A stretch of DNA of 49,517 nt from CAZCFB01 sp964511535 (GCA_964511535.1 CAZEFW010000054.1:1-49517); one strand, 5' to 3'; numbered from the stretch's first letter, positions 39,008 to 47,431 are shown. A program made the numbers and translations. Notes: a model not told the origin generated them from the letters alone.

Positions 39008-39778
39008 TCAGTCCGCGGGCGCCGCCCGCCCCCCCGGGCAAACCGCCAGACACCTGGCGCACGAGGTGCACGCGTGGGTGGAGAATGTGAAGCCGCCCGC
39101 GCGCCTGGCGAGGTCGCAGATCTGCACGCACCTGTCGCAGCCGTCGCAGCAGGGCGGCGGGACCTCTGCCTGCCGCTCCGGCAGCTCCGCCGAGGTGATC
39201 AGCCCGCCCAGCCAGACCCGGGTGCCGAGCCCCGGGGCGATGAGCTGCTGGTGCTTGCCCATGCGACCGAGCCCGGCCAGGACCGCCGCGTGCTTGAGGC
39301 TCAGCAGCCCGGTCAGGGGCAAGAAGTAGCGCTTGCAGGGGTCCACCGGCAGGGCCCGGTGTCCTGCCTGCTCCACCACGGCGGCGAGCTCCTCGGCCTC
39401 GCGGTTCACGCGGCTGGTCAGGACCTGGAGGTACTCGAAGAAGTGGTACCGGTTGCCGAAGTCGCTGATCTTGCGCTTGACCAGCTGCTTGAGCAGGTAG
39501 GTCGGGTGGCGCAGCGCCGGCAAGAAGGAGCGGGGGGTGGCGTTGGCCCAGAACTCGCTGATGAACCGCGGCCGCGGCTGCATCAGGGTGTCCACCTCGC
39601 CGTCCAGCATGCCCACGCCGAACAGCACCAGCGAGGCTGCCCCGGGGACATAGCTGTCAAGCTGCGCCCCGGGGAAGCGCTCCTCGTAGCGCGCCACGGG
39701 CACCCATCCCAGCAAAGGGATCCGGCGGTCCGCGGCCGCCTGCTCGAGCCGCGCGGCGAGCTCGTCCGGGGAGGTCAT
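39008..39778 (-). CDS. Small QueG-like double 4Fe-4S protein
   Basis: 256 residues from the ATG at 39778; the open frame runs to 39985 without support. Two bacterial-ferredoxin motifs close the protein: CCDGCDRCVQIC and CTSCARCLAVCPGG. Before them SLKHAAVLAGLGRMGKHQQLI and RVWLGGLITSAELP match the epoxyqueuosine reductase (QueG)/reductive-dehalogenase-like cobalamin-binding region. It is shorter than true QueG and lacks the C-terminal HEAT-like part, so it is probably a different reductase or an electron donor. A cobalamin-linked iron-sulfur protein is notable beside three B12-type radical SAM enzymes. It is transcribed away from the SGNH gene at 39870. Confidence 0.78.
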   Translation of the reverse strand: MTSPDELAARLEQAAADRRIPLLGWVPVARYEERFPGAQLDSYVPGAASLVLFGVGMLDGEVDTLMQPRPRFISEFWANATPRSFLPALRHPTYLLKQLVKRKISDFGNRYHFFEYLQVLTSRVNREAEELAAVVEQAGHRALPVDPCKRYFLPLTGLLSLKHAAVLAGLGRMGKHQQLIAPGLGTRVWLGGLITSAELPERQAEVPPPCCDGCDRCVQICDLARRAGGFTFSTHACTSCARCLAVCPGGRAAPAD

Positions 39779-39869
39779 GGACTCATCATGCACCACGGGA
39801 TCTCCAGCGGCAACCAGGCGCCGCCGCGCGGGCTTGCCGCCGCCAGAGGATTGGTTCATATTGAATGGC

Positions 39870-41012
39870 GTGAACCTGAGCCCGCAAAGCAAGAAGGTCC
39901 TGTTCGCGCTCCTGGTTGTGCTGCTCTGTCTGTTGGCCCTGGAGGGCGTGGCCCGGATCGTGGAGCGGACCCTGCTGCCGCCCACCGTGCACTCGCCCTC
40001 GCCCGGCGCGCCCCATGACCCCCACTACGAGCGGACGCTGGACCAGCTTCGCAAGCTGCGCGGCGTCCCCATGGTGGAGGACCCGAAGCGGGGCTGGTCG
40101 CTGCCATACAACCTGAGGATCCACCCCGACCCGAAGAAGTTCTTCCGGACCAACTCCCTCGGGTTTCGAGGCGAGGAGCTGGGCGAGCTGCAGCCGGGGG
40201 AGGTGCGGCTGTTCATCCTGGGCGACTCCAGCATCTTCGGCCACGGCGTGACCGAGGAGGAGCTGTTCGCGCAGGTGGCGGCGGAGTCCCTGGGCAAGGC
40301 CTGGGGGCGCCCGGTGCGGGTGGTCAACGGCGCGGTGCCGGGACATGACTCCCGCCAGTCGCTGCAGACCTTTCAGGACCATGTCCACAGGGTGACGCCT
40401 TCCTGGGTGATCATCGGCAACCTCTGGAGCGACATCTACAAGCATGAGGGCACCGGCGGCGCCGTGGGTGTGAAGTACAAGCCGATGCGGGACAGCCTGC
40501 GGCGCATTGCGGTCCACCGGCTCCTGCGCCGCCTGCTGGCCCCGTACCTGCGCTCCAGGGAGGTGGGCTGGCTCCACTCCGAGCAGGATCTCGGCTCGTC
40601 GGAGGCGGGCAGCTTCCCGACCCGCACATCCCGGCCCGCCTACGTGGAGAACCTGACGCGCATGGCCTGCGAGGCCACCCGCCACGGAGCGCGGACGCTG
40701 TTCCTCGGCCTGCCCGCGCCAGTGGATTTCAACCCCGCCCCCGCGCCGGCCACCATCACCTCATTCCGCAAGGCCATGGCGAGCGTGGCGGCGGACCAAA
40801 AGGCCGTGCGCATCGACGGCCCGGAGCTGTTCCGCAAGGAGGGCCTCGACGCCACCGCCTTCCTGGATCATGTCCACCCCTCTCCCTTCGGGCACGCCGC
40901 CCTGGGCAGGGAGCTGGCGAGGGTGCTGAAAGAGGCCGGGCCGCCGCCCGCCGGGAAGAGCCGGTATGCCCTCACCGTGGGGCACATCAAGTCATGTGAG
41001 CGCTGGCGCTAG
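39870..41012 (+). CDS. SGNH/GDSL hydrolase-like protein, membrane-anchored
   Basis: 380 residues from the GTG at 39870 (MNLSPQSKK then the span VLFALLVVLLCLLALEGVA). TTG 39861 is an alternative with AGAGGA 10 nt upstream. The N-domain has NSLGFRGEELGE, as in the other SGNH proteins here. Block I is LFILGDSSIFGHGV (G-D-S), block II VVNGAVPGHDSRQS, block III IIGNLWSDIYK and the catalytic pair FLDHVHPSPFGH (D-x-V-H). This is the most canonical GDSL protein of the four. Probable role: an ester hydrolase or O-acetyl transfer enzyme on a glycan in the periplasm. Its stop codon shares CTAG with the stop of the convergent radical SAM gene. Confidence 0.85.
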   Translation: MNLSPQSKKVLFALLVVLLCLLALEGVARIVERTLLPPTVHSPSPGAPHDPHYERTLDQLRKLRGVPMVEDPKRGWSLPYNLRIHPDPKKFFRTNSLGFRGEELGELQPGEVRLFILGDSSIFGHGVTEEELFAQVAAESLGKAWGRPVRVVNGAVPGHDSRQSLQTFQDHVHRVTPSWVIIGNLWSDIYKHEGTGGAVGVKYKPMRDSLRRIAVHRLLRRLLAPYLRSREVGWLHSEQDLGSSEAGSFPTRTSRPAYVENLTRMACEATRHGARTLFLGLPAPVDFNPAPAPATITSFRKAMASVAADQKAVRIDGPELFRKEGLDATAFLDHVHPSPFGHAALGRELARVLKEAGPPPAGKSRYALTVGHIKSCERWR

Positions 41013-42466
41013 CTGAACAGCGAGGAGCGGTTCTGCCAGATGTTCTGGGCGTTGGAGAAGGCCTCACGCCAGTATTCGCGGTTCTTCGCCTTGGACATGA
41101 TGATGGACGGCCTCGAGTAGAAGCGGAGGTACGCTTTCCTGAGCAACGCCTCCAGCCGCTGGTCGTCGAGCCCGGGCGAGGTGAAGTAGCCGGGGGGCTC
41201 GTCGTTCTGCAGCAGGGTGTACTTCAGCCAGTAGTCTTCATCGAAGCGACCCTGCTCCACGGCCTCGTGGTAGATGTCCGTCCCTGGCGCCGGCTGGGTG
41301 ATGGCGAAGGTCGCCCAGTCCAGCGGGAGCTGGAGCGCGGTGGAGATGGTCTCCTCGATCTCCTGCTCCGTCTCTCCCGGGTAGCCGATCATGAAGTACG
41401 CGCGGGTCTGGATGCCAACCCGGCGCGCTCTGGCCAGGGCAGCGGCCGCCTTGTCGTAGTCCATCTCCTTGTTCATCAACTTGCGGATCCGTTCGCTGCC
41501 GGCCTCGATGCCGGTGTGCAGGCTGACGCACCCCGCGGCGCTCAGGGCCGCCAGCATCTCGTCGTCGAGGAAATCCGCGCGTACGCGGATGTGCCACCGC
41601 GCGCGCAGCCCCCGGTCCAGGATGGCCTGGCAGATCTCCAGCAGGCGGCGCCTGTTGAGGTTGAAGGTCTCGTCGAAGACCACGATGTCCCTGGCCCTGT
41701 AGTCGTGGACCGCCCGGACCATCTCCTCCACCACCCGCTCGGGACCATGCTCCCGGTAGCGGCCGCCCACGTATATCTGGCTGCAGAACCGGCAGCGGAA
41801 GGGGCACCCCCGGGTGGTGATCATGGTGGCCACGGGCGAGGCCAGGGTCAGCACCCGGTACCTGTTCATGGGGAGCAGGTCCACCGCCGGCAGCTGGAGC
41901 CCGTCGAGCTCCGCGATGGGGCCGCGCTTGGGGCCGAACAGGAGCTCCTCTCCGTGGCGGACCACGGTCCCCGGGATGCCGGCGAGATCCTCTCCGGCGG
42001 CCCGACTCCGGAGCAGGTCCACGATGGTCTCGTCGCCCTCCCCGATCACCGCCACGTCGAACGCCCGCTGGGCCATGTTCTCCCGGGTGAAGAGGGACAG
42101 CTGGGGCCCGCCGAGCCAGATGTCCACCTGCGGCAGGGCCTGGCGCAGCAGCCGGGCCAGCGCGGCCACCACCGGCCAGCTGAAGGTGGTGGAGGTGAAG
42201 CCCACAACATCCGGTTTCAGGTTGACGATGCGCTGGATCATCGCCCTGGAGCCAAGGTTCTCTGCGCTGCCGTCCACGATGGTGACGGGGAACCCCGCCC
42301 TCCGCGCAGCGCCGGCGAGGTAGGTCAGCCCGAGGGGGGGGTAGACGCCCGTGATGGTGGTCTGCCGCAGGAAGGGGTGCACGCCGATCTGTTCATTGGC
42401 CCGCACCAGCACCAGGCGGAGGTTCGCGCCGCCTGGAGCTCGCCGCTGTTGTCCCGGGCGGCCCAC
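41009..42466 (-). CDS. B12-binding-type radical SAM protein
   Basis: 485 residues from the GTG at 42466, which overlaps the stop of the upstream membrane protein (TAGTG). N-terminal cobalamin-type Rossmann region: LRLVLVRANEQIGVHPF, YPPLGLTYLAGAARRAGF, LKPDVVGFTSTTFSWP, DIWLGGPQLSLF and AVIGEGDETIVDLL. The cluster is C221-x3-C225-x2-C228 (RGCPFRCRFC). SLHTGIEAGSERIRKLMNKE and FMIGYPGETEQEIEETI match the SAM-binding core. The C-terminus carries PAPGTDIYHEAVEQGRF and YFTSPGLDDQRLEALLR, as in the HpnJ/BchE-like group. It is probably in a two-gene operon with the membrane protein at 42466. Confidence 0.9.
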   Translation of the reverse strand: MGRPGQQRRAPGGANLRLVLVRANEQIGVHPFLRQTTITGVYPPLGLTYLAGAARRAGFPVTIVDGSAENLGSRAMIQRIVNLKPDVVGFTSTTFSWPVVAALARLLRQALPQVDIWLGGPQLSLFTRENMAQRAFDVAVIGEGDETIVDLLRSRAAGEDLAGIPGTVVRHGEELLFGPKRGPIAELDGLQLPAVDLLPMNRYRVLTLASPVATMITTRGCPFRCRFCSQIYVGGRYREHGPERVVEEMVRAVHDYRARDIVVFDETFNLNRRRLLEICQAILDRGLRARWHIRVRADFLDDEMLAALSAAGCVSLHTGIEAGSERIRKLMNKEMDYDKAAAALARARRVGIQTRAYFMIGYPGETEQEIEETISTALQLPLDWATFAITQPAPGTDIYHEAVEQGRFDEDYWLKYTLLQNDEPPGYFTSPGLDDQRLEALLRKAYLRFYSRPSIIMSKAKNREYWREAFSNAQNIWQNRSSLFS

Positions 42467-44202
42467 TACTTCTTGTCCTTCCGGGGGAGCGGGGCCGTGA
42501 GGTCATAGACCCGCACCTGATCGTCGGCATGAACCACCCTCTTCAAACAACGCTCCACGCAACTCTTCAATGCCGTGTCATACGGCTCAACCCCCTGTCG
42601 GTGTAGCACCAGGTACCGGAAATCGCCAGCCGCAAGCTCCCGGGCTCCTTTGCAGTTTGCGACCTGGCACTCGAATGGCCTGACGAACCTGGGCGCGCGG
42701 GGTTCCCGCTCGGAGGGCATCCGCAATCCGTTAGCGAAGGCCAGCGCTTCACCCTGCAGGTTCACGTCCCGCATGTTGTAGGGGATGAACTTCCTGTGGG
42801 TCAGCTGATGCATCTGGTAGATCCCCATGGTGTGTATGAACTCGGCGGTGGGGACGTCGAGGATCCCGTAGTCGCCAGGTTCACGGCCGAGGGATTCGTA
42901 GTATCGCGGGGTCGGGACCTTCAGGGCGGGGACCGGGCCTGGACCGGCGGGGTACATCAGCGCCAGGTCCACCAGGAACACCGCCGACAGGATCAGGGAC
43001 CACACCCGCTGGTGCCAGCCAGGCTTCGCCCTGGCCAGGAACATGGCAATCATGACCCCCATGGCGAGCAGGACCACCGGGAAGAAACGGTACGGGTGCG
43101 AGATGGCGGTCATCAGGGGGAGCCGGCAGATATAGCTGGCGGGCAGCCGGAGCGGGCCATCCAGGAACTGGATCGTCTCGCCGCCAACTCGCAGGGTGCC
43201 GCCCAGGCAGAAGATCAGGCCCCCCACCAGGAGGATGCCCCACCGGCGGGCCCTCGCCACCCAGATCATGGCCAGCAGCGCCACCGCCAAAGCGGGCAGC
43301 CCGATGTACACCACGTGCCGGTACAGCTCATGATGGTACTGCCGGGTGGGCAGCAGGAAGGCGCCCAGATCCTGCACGGTGGAGAAGTCCACCATCCGCT
43401 CGTGCAGCCCGGAGGTGATCCGCTCAAATCGCCCGGGCGCCATGGTGAGTTCATGATTCAGGATGCGCTTTATGGCCACCGCCAGGGGGGCGATGAAGAC
43501 GGTCGCAGTCGCCATCACGAGCCCCAGGTGAACAACCCTGCGGCGCAGCTGAAACATCAGCCCGCGGCGGCACAGGACGACGAAGGTGACAGCCATGGCG
43601 GTGAAGACCCCGTTATAGGGGCCATCGAAGAAGGCCAGGAAGATGGCGCCGCCGGTGAGCAGCGCGAACACCGGGTTGAAGCGGTTGCTGGCGGCCAGAT
43701 GGTCGGCGGCCAGCATGGCCAGCGGGAGCCAGGCGATGGTGATGTCCTCGGGGGGCCCATGGCACAGGTGGCTCACCATGTATGGAGACGCGGCATAGAT
43801 CAGGGCGCCTGGCAGGGCGCTCCAGCCGCTTCCGCTCAAGCGCCTCATGAGCATGTAGGCGAAGATGAACGAGAGCACCACCTGGAGCGCGAGGAACACG
43901 GTGTGCATCCCCTGGGGGGAGAGCAGGGGGTGCAGGGGCAGGGTCAGCAGGATGGAGACCATGCACAGCGGGTAGAGCCGCCCGCCGTCGCGGTGGCTCA
44001 GGTTGGGGAAGACAGAGGGGGGGAACTCGCCGCCCTCCAGCATGACCCTCTGGGCGCGGTAAAACAGGCCCGCGGTGGAGGGAAGTTCGCTGTCAAAGGC
44101 GCCCGGAATGGAGGTGTCCAGGTCCTGTAAAGCTGGGTGGAGCAGGGCCCCTGCCAGGACCATTGCAGCCAGCAATACAGCCATGAATTCCGGCCGTTTC
44201 AT
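42466..44202 (-). CDS. Multi-span membrane protein, YfhO/GT-C-like
   Basis: 578 residues. A first span (FMAVLLAAMVLAGALLHP) precedes a loop with FDSELPSTAGLFYRAQRV, then about ten spans (VVLSFIFAYMLMRRLSGSGW, LTGGAIFLAFFDGPYNGVF, VVLLAMGVMIAMFLA). The region PLRLPASYICRLPLMTAISH-PYRFFPV is the conserved stretch before the late spans in YfhO-type membrane glycosyltransferases. The soluble end starts with RYYESLGREPGDYGILDVPT and holds three Cys. The build is like the protein at 29007. The start lies next to a strong bidirectional -10 region. It may add a sugar or other group to the surface product; the acceptor is unknown. Confidence 0.75.
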   Translation of the reverse strand: MKRPEFMAVLLAAMVLAGALLHPALQDLDTSIPGAFDSELPSTAGLFYRAQRVMLEGGEFPPSVFPNLSHRDGGRLYPLCMVSILLTLPLHPLLSPQGMHTVFLALQVVLSFIFAYMLMRRLSGSGWSALPGALIYAASPYMVSHLCHGPPEDITIAWLPLAMLAADHLAASNRFNPVFALLTGGAIFLAFFDGPYNGVFTAMAVTFVVLCRRGLMFQLRRRVVHLGLVMATATVFIAPLAVAIKRILNHELTMAPGRFERITSGLHERMVDFSTVQDLGAFLLPTRQYHHELYRHVVYIGLPALAVALLAMIWVARARRWGILLVGGLIFCLGGTLRVGGETIQFLDGPLRLPASYICRLPLMTAISHPYRFFPVVLLAMGVMIAMFLARAKPGWHQRVWSLILSAVFLVDLALMYPAGPGPVPALKVPTPRYYESLGREPGDYGILDVPTAEFIHTMGIYQMHQLTHRKFIPYNMRDVNLQGEALAFANGLRMPSEREPRAPRFVRPFECQVANCKGARELAAGDFRYLVLHRQGVEPYDTALKSCVERCLKRVVHADDQVRVYDLTAPLPRKDKK

Positions 44203-44210
44203 GGGGGAAC

Positions 44211-44221
44211 TATATTATACT
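44211..44221. promoter_or_regulatory. Bidirectional -10 region TATATTATACT
   Basis: On the minus strand this reads a perfect TATAAT (44219-44214), 11 nt before the ATG at 44202. On the plus strand TATACT (44216-44221) is 18 nt before the ATG at 44240. The 37-nt gap is the only AT-rich spot nearby. Confidence 0.55.
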
Positions 44222-44239
44222 CATGCCCCGGATGCTCGA

Positions 44240-45172
44240 ATGTTACTCGTAACAGGGTCCTGCGGTGCGATCGGTCGGGCCATCTTGCCTCACCTGGCCC
44301 GGGCGCTCGGCAGGCAGGACGGTCCGCTCCCCCTGGTCCTGGCGGCGCGAGACCCGGCGAGGGTGCGATCCCTGCTGCCCGGGCTCCTGCAGAGGGGGGC
44401 GCGGTTGGCGCGGCTCGACCTGGAGGAGCCGGGGGATTTTCGCCGCCTGGAGGCGTTGCCCGTGAGCGGCGTGCTGCACCTGGCCGGCCTGACCCGGACC
44501 GGCTCCGCCCGGCAGATCCAGGAGAGCAACCTGGAGGGTACCCGGCGCCTGGCCCATGCTGCCAGGCAGGCGGGCGCGGAGCGCTTGATCTTCATCAGCA
44601 CGCCCATGGTGGACACCAGCTCCACGAGTCAATTCGTGACCTCCAAGCGGCTGGCCGAGGCGGCGCTCCAGGACGCCGGCGTGCCGTGTACCATCCTGCG
44701 GCCAGCGCTGGTGATGGCGCCGGCCATGCCGGGCGTCAAGAGCGGCTTCCATACGCTGCTGAAGCTGTCCAGGTTCCCCTTGCTGCCCCTGCCCGGGGAG
44801 GGCGACCTGGTGCTCAAGCCGCTCTTCGCCGGGGACCTGGCGGACGTCATCCTGCGCTGCTTGCAGCTGCCGCCTGGCCGCGAAGCCTGGTCCATCGCGG
44901 GAGCGCCGGTGTCCCTGGAGCAGCTGTTCCGGGAGATCGCCGCTCGCACCGGCCGGCACCCTCGCATGGTCCGCGTCCCCCGCCAGGTGTTCCATGCGGC
45001 GCTCGGCGCGCTGCAGGTGATGGCCGACCGGCGCAGGGCGCCCTGGCCATCGGTGCTCTCCCTGACATACCAGGGGCAGATCCCGTCGTTTGGGAGTATT
45101 CCGAAGCTGGGCCTGGAGCCGACGCCCTTCTCCAGGGCCCTGGATCATTGCCTTCCCGGCATGACCTCCTGA
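44240..45172 (+). CDS. Extended SDR / NAD-dependent epimerase-like protein
   Basis: 310 residues from the ATG at 44240, which begins MLLVTGSCGAIGRAIL, the NAD(P)-binding G-x2-G-x2-G fingerprint at the very start. GVLHLAGLTRTGSARQIQES and NLEGTRRLAHAARQAGAERL, then IFISTPMVDTS, match extended SDRs (sugar epimerases/dehydratases). The catalytic Tyr of Y-x3-K seems to be Phe (QFVTSK), so it may be a binding or non-canonical enzyme. C-terminal PLPGEGDLVLKPLFAGDLAD is typical. The longer open frame beginning at 44075 runs through the divergent gene and is not used. Likely role: a nucleotide-sugar or lipid-linked sugar change for the cluster. The 3' end overlaps the opposite radical SAM gene by 28 bp. 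Confidence 0.83.
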   Translation: MLLVTGSCGAIGRAILPHLARALGRQDGPLPLVLAARDPARVRSLLPGLLQRGARLARLDLEEPGDFRRLEALPVSGVLHLAGLTRTGSARQIQESNLEGTRRLAHAARQAGAERLIFISTPMVDTSSTSQFVTSKRLAEAALQDAGVPCTILRPALVMAPAMPGVKSGFHTLLKLSRFPLLPLPGEGDLVLKPLFAGDLADVILRCLQLPPGREAWSIAGAPVSLEQLFREIAARTGRHPRMVRVPRQVFHAALGALQVMADRRRAPWPSVLSLTYQGQIPSFGSIPKLGLEPTPFSRALDHCLPGMTS

Positions 45173-46266
45173 AGCGAGCGGTCCAGGAAGTTGAGCAGCA
45201 TCGCGGGGTAGAGGGCAGGGTTGAAGAAGAGGTTCACGCTCAGGTTGCACCCCTGGTCGCAGGTGCAGCCGCGGTCGATCCGGTCCCGGATGGCGCGGGC
45301 CCGGGGGCCGTCCCACATGGCTCCGAAGTCGTACCCATCTTCCCGCAGGTTGCCCAGCTTCCAGTCGCGCGTCTCGCAGGCGAACAGGTCGCCCACGTCG
45401 TTGAGCACCACGCTCAGCCGGGCGGAGTAGCAGGGCAGCACCGCATGGCCCGGGGTGTTCAGGCTGCGCGTCACGCGGTTGTGATAGATGTACTTGGCCA
45501 GCGCCAGGATGCGCGACGGGGTGGGGTAGTAGCCGAATGTGCCGCGCAACAGCCGGCTCTCGATATCGCGCTTGAGCTGCCAGAACCGCGCCTCGTCCAC
45601 CTCCTTGGTGCCCGGGTCCCGCGGGTCGCCGCGAACCAGCGAGATATCCCAGTGGTCCGGCCTGAGCTGGTTTTCCACCAGGTCCATAAGCTGTTCGATG
45701 CTGCCCGCCGTGATGGAGGTGTAGGCCGTACCGATGCCGAGCCCGATGTTGGGCAGGCGATCTCTGAGCCGGCCAACGCGGGCGGCGGTCTCCAGCACCC
45801 TGGGCACGGCCTCGCGGGTTCCGCGCAGCCGATCATGGGAATCGTCGGCGGCGTCCAGGGAGATCTGCACGTGGAAGTAGCTCTCCGGGCAGAGCCTCGC
45901 GGCTCGCTCGACGTCCTGGACGATGCGGTCCGTCAGCAGGCCGTTGGTGTTGATGGTGACATGGCGGGGGCGCGCATGTTCATGGAAGATCTGCGCGATC
46001 TCCGGCACATCCTCGCGCAAGAACGGCTCGCCGCCGGTGATGGCCAGCCACAGCAGCGGGCCGAGCTGCGCTGCGACGCGCTCGATCTCGTCCAGGCGCA
46101 GCTCCTTGTCCGGGTCCTTGTTGGGGGGATCCCAGTAGAAGCAGTGGCCGCAGCGGGCGTTGCACCGCGAGGTGACGAAGAAGGTGAAGTGCACAGGCAG
46201 GCCGTCCTTGCGGATCATCCGGGGGATGAACGGCAGGTACCGCTTGAGTCCGTGGCTCATGCTCAT
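45145..46266 (-). CDS. Radical SAM protein with Cys-rich C-terminus, paired with GT2
   Basis: 373 residues. The cluster is C35-x3-C39-x2-C42 (RCNARCGHC), with SAM motif WLAITGGEPFLREDVPE and strand FHVQISLDAADDSHDRLRGT. C-terminal Cys occur in VLPCYSARLSVV, LFACETRDWKLGNLRE and GCTCDQGCNLSVN, a SPASM-like set. It is clearly homologous to the protein at 23718 along the whole length. It starts 13 nt after the stop of the GT2 gene at 46280, the same pairing as at 22675-24848. Substrate unknown; the repeated pairing argues for a sugar or glycolipid rather than a peptide. Confidence 0.9.
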   Translation of the reverse strand: MSMSHGLKRYLPFIPRMIRKDGLPVHFTFFVTSRCNARCGHCFYWDPPNKDPDKELRLDEIERVAAQLGPLLWLAITGGEPFLREDVPEIAQIFHEHARPRHVTINTNGLLTDRIVQDVERAARLCPESYFHVQISLDAADDSHDRLRGTREAVPRVLETAARVGRLRDRLPNIGLGIGTAYTSITAGSIEQLMDLVENQLRPDHWDISLVRGDPRDPGTKEVDEARFWQLKRDIESRLLRGTFGYYPTPSRILALAKYIYHNRVTRSLNTPGHAVLPCYSARLSVVLNDVGDLFACETRDWKLGNLREDGYDFGAMWDGPRARAIRDRIDRGCTCDQGCNLSVNLFFNPALYPAMLLNFLDRSLQEVMPGRQ

Positions 46267-46279
46267 GGACCGCCCGCCT

Positions 46280-47392
46280 CTAGGCCCCGACGCCGGAGAG
46301 GTGGGGCCCCGGCTCCTCCAGCTCGTAGGACGGCTCCGGCACGTCCTCGCTGAACTGAAAACCGGCAGCGCACAGCTGGAGCAGCGCCGTGAGGATCCCC
46401 GCGTCCATGGCCAGGTAGTTCAGGTAGAGGGTCGCGGCGGCTCTGCAGGTGAAGCTCAGGCTGCGCTCTTGCCGGTACACCTCCCGGAAGAAGGGGACGT
46501 GACCCAGCATGGAACCCACGATGGCCGCGGCGCAGGCGCCGGCCCCCGCCAGGGCGGGCGGGAACACCAGGCCGGCGGGCAGCAGCAGCGCCAGGCCGGC
46601 GGTCCCGGCCCCGAGGGCGACCAGGTGGATCAGCGTGTTGGTCTTCTTGAAGTTGGAAGGGACGGTGAGCATGTCCGGGTAGCGAACATGGGACACCACC
46701 CCGATCCTGGCGATGAACCACTGCTGCTTCAGCAAGCTCCACAGGCTGTCCCGGAAGCAGTGGACCACGCCAAACGAGGGCTCCCAGACGATGACGCCCG
46801 AGGCGGCATCGCGGGTCAACAGGTAGGCCCAGTTGGCGTCTTCGTGCCCCTGGAAGGCGCGGGATGGCCGGCGCCCCAGCCCGAATATCGGGAACCCCCC
46901 TGCCTGCCGGAACACATCCGTGCGCACCAGCATGTTCGCGCAGGTGGCCACGCCCACCTCCTTGCGGCGCGTGATCTCGCGGTTGCGCAGCCAGTGGTAG
47001 CAGAACTTCCCGATGAAGCTGTCCGTGGCCGATCCGGCAAACGGCCCCGAGACCACCACCGCGCCGGTCTCCTGCATCAGGGCGAGCCCGCGCTCGAGCC
47101 AGTCAGGCGGGACGATGACGTCCGCGTCGGTGAAGGCCAGGAGCTGTCCGCGCGCCTCGGCGGCGCCCGTGTTGCGAGCCACCCCCGCGCCCGAGTTTCG
47201 CTCCAGGCGGATGATCCGCACGGGGTACTCGCGGGCGATACGCAGGGTGTCGTCCGTGCTGCCGTCATCCACAACGATGACCTCGTGGGCGGGGTAGGTC
47301 AGCGCGGCGAGGCTCTCCAGGGTGTCCGCCAGGGTCCGGCTGGCCTGGTAGGCGGGCACGATCACGGAGATGAACGGTTGGTCATCACGCAC
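46280..47392 (-). CDS. Family 2 glycosyltransferase, membrane-anchored
   Basis: 370 residues from the GTG at 47392, chosen because the GT domain begins at once (RDDQPFISVIVPAYQASRTL) and a consensus -35 lies just upstream. A TTG at 47485 is in frame but unsupported. GT-A motifs: EVIVVDDGSTDDT, GAGVARNTGAAEARG, LLAFTDADVIVP and RAFQGHEDANWAYLL (ED motif). The C-terminal 110 residues hold two or three spans (LVALGAGTAGLALLLPAGL). Same overall build as the GT2 at 22675. It would work at the inner face of the cytoplasmic membrane. Followed directly by its radical SAM partner. Confidence 0.92.
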   Translation of the reverse strand: MRDDQPFISVIVPAYQASRTLADTLESLAALTYPAHEVIVVDDGSTDDTLRIAREYPVRIIRLERNSGAGVARNTGAAEARGQLLAFTDADVIVPPDWLERGLALMQETGAVVVSGPFAGSATDSFIGKFCYHWLRNREITRRKEVGVATCANMLVRTDVFRQAGGFPIFGLGRRPSRAFQGHEDANWAYLLTRDAASGVIVWEPSFGVVHCFRDSLWSLLKQQWFIARIGVVSHVRYPDMLTVPSNFKKTNTLIHLVALGAGTAGLALLLPAGLVFPPALAGAGACAAAIVGSMLGHVPFFREVYRQERSLSFTCRAAATLYLNYLAMDAGILTALLQLCAAGFQFSEDVPEPSYELEEPGPHLSGVGA

Positions 47393-47404
47393 CCTGAAAA
47401 GGTT

Positions 47405-47431
47405 AGCGTACTTTGGCGTCAGCGTTGTCAA
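47405..47431 (-). promoter_or_regulatory. Promoter inside the apparent operon, before the GT2 gene
   Basis: On the minus strand a perfect TTGACA (47431-47426) precedes TACGCT (47410-47405) by 15 nt, rather short. The -10 ends 12 nt before the GTG at 47392, giving a leader of only a few bases. Confidence 0.45.

Noticed and set aside
39779..39985. N-terminal extension of the QueG-like gene
   Set aside because: It would run into the divergent SGNH gene start and adds a basic, low-complexity stretch with no homology seen.
44137..46353. A 738-codon plus-strand frame
   Set aside because: It is a shadow of the SDR gene and antisense to the radical SAM gene at 45145; no recognisable domain.
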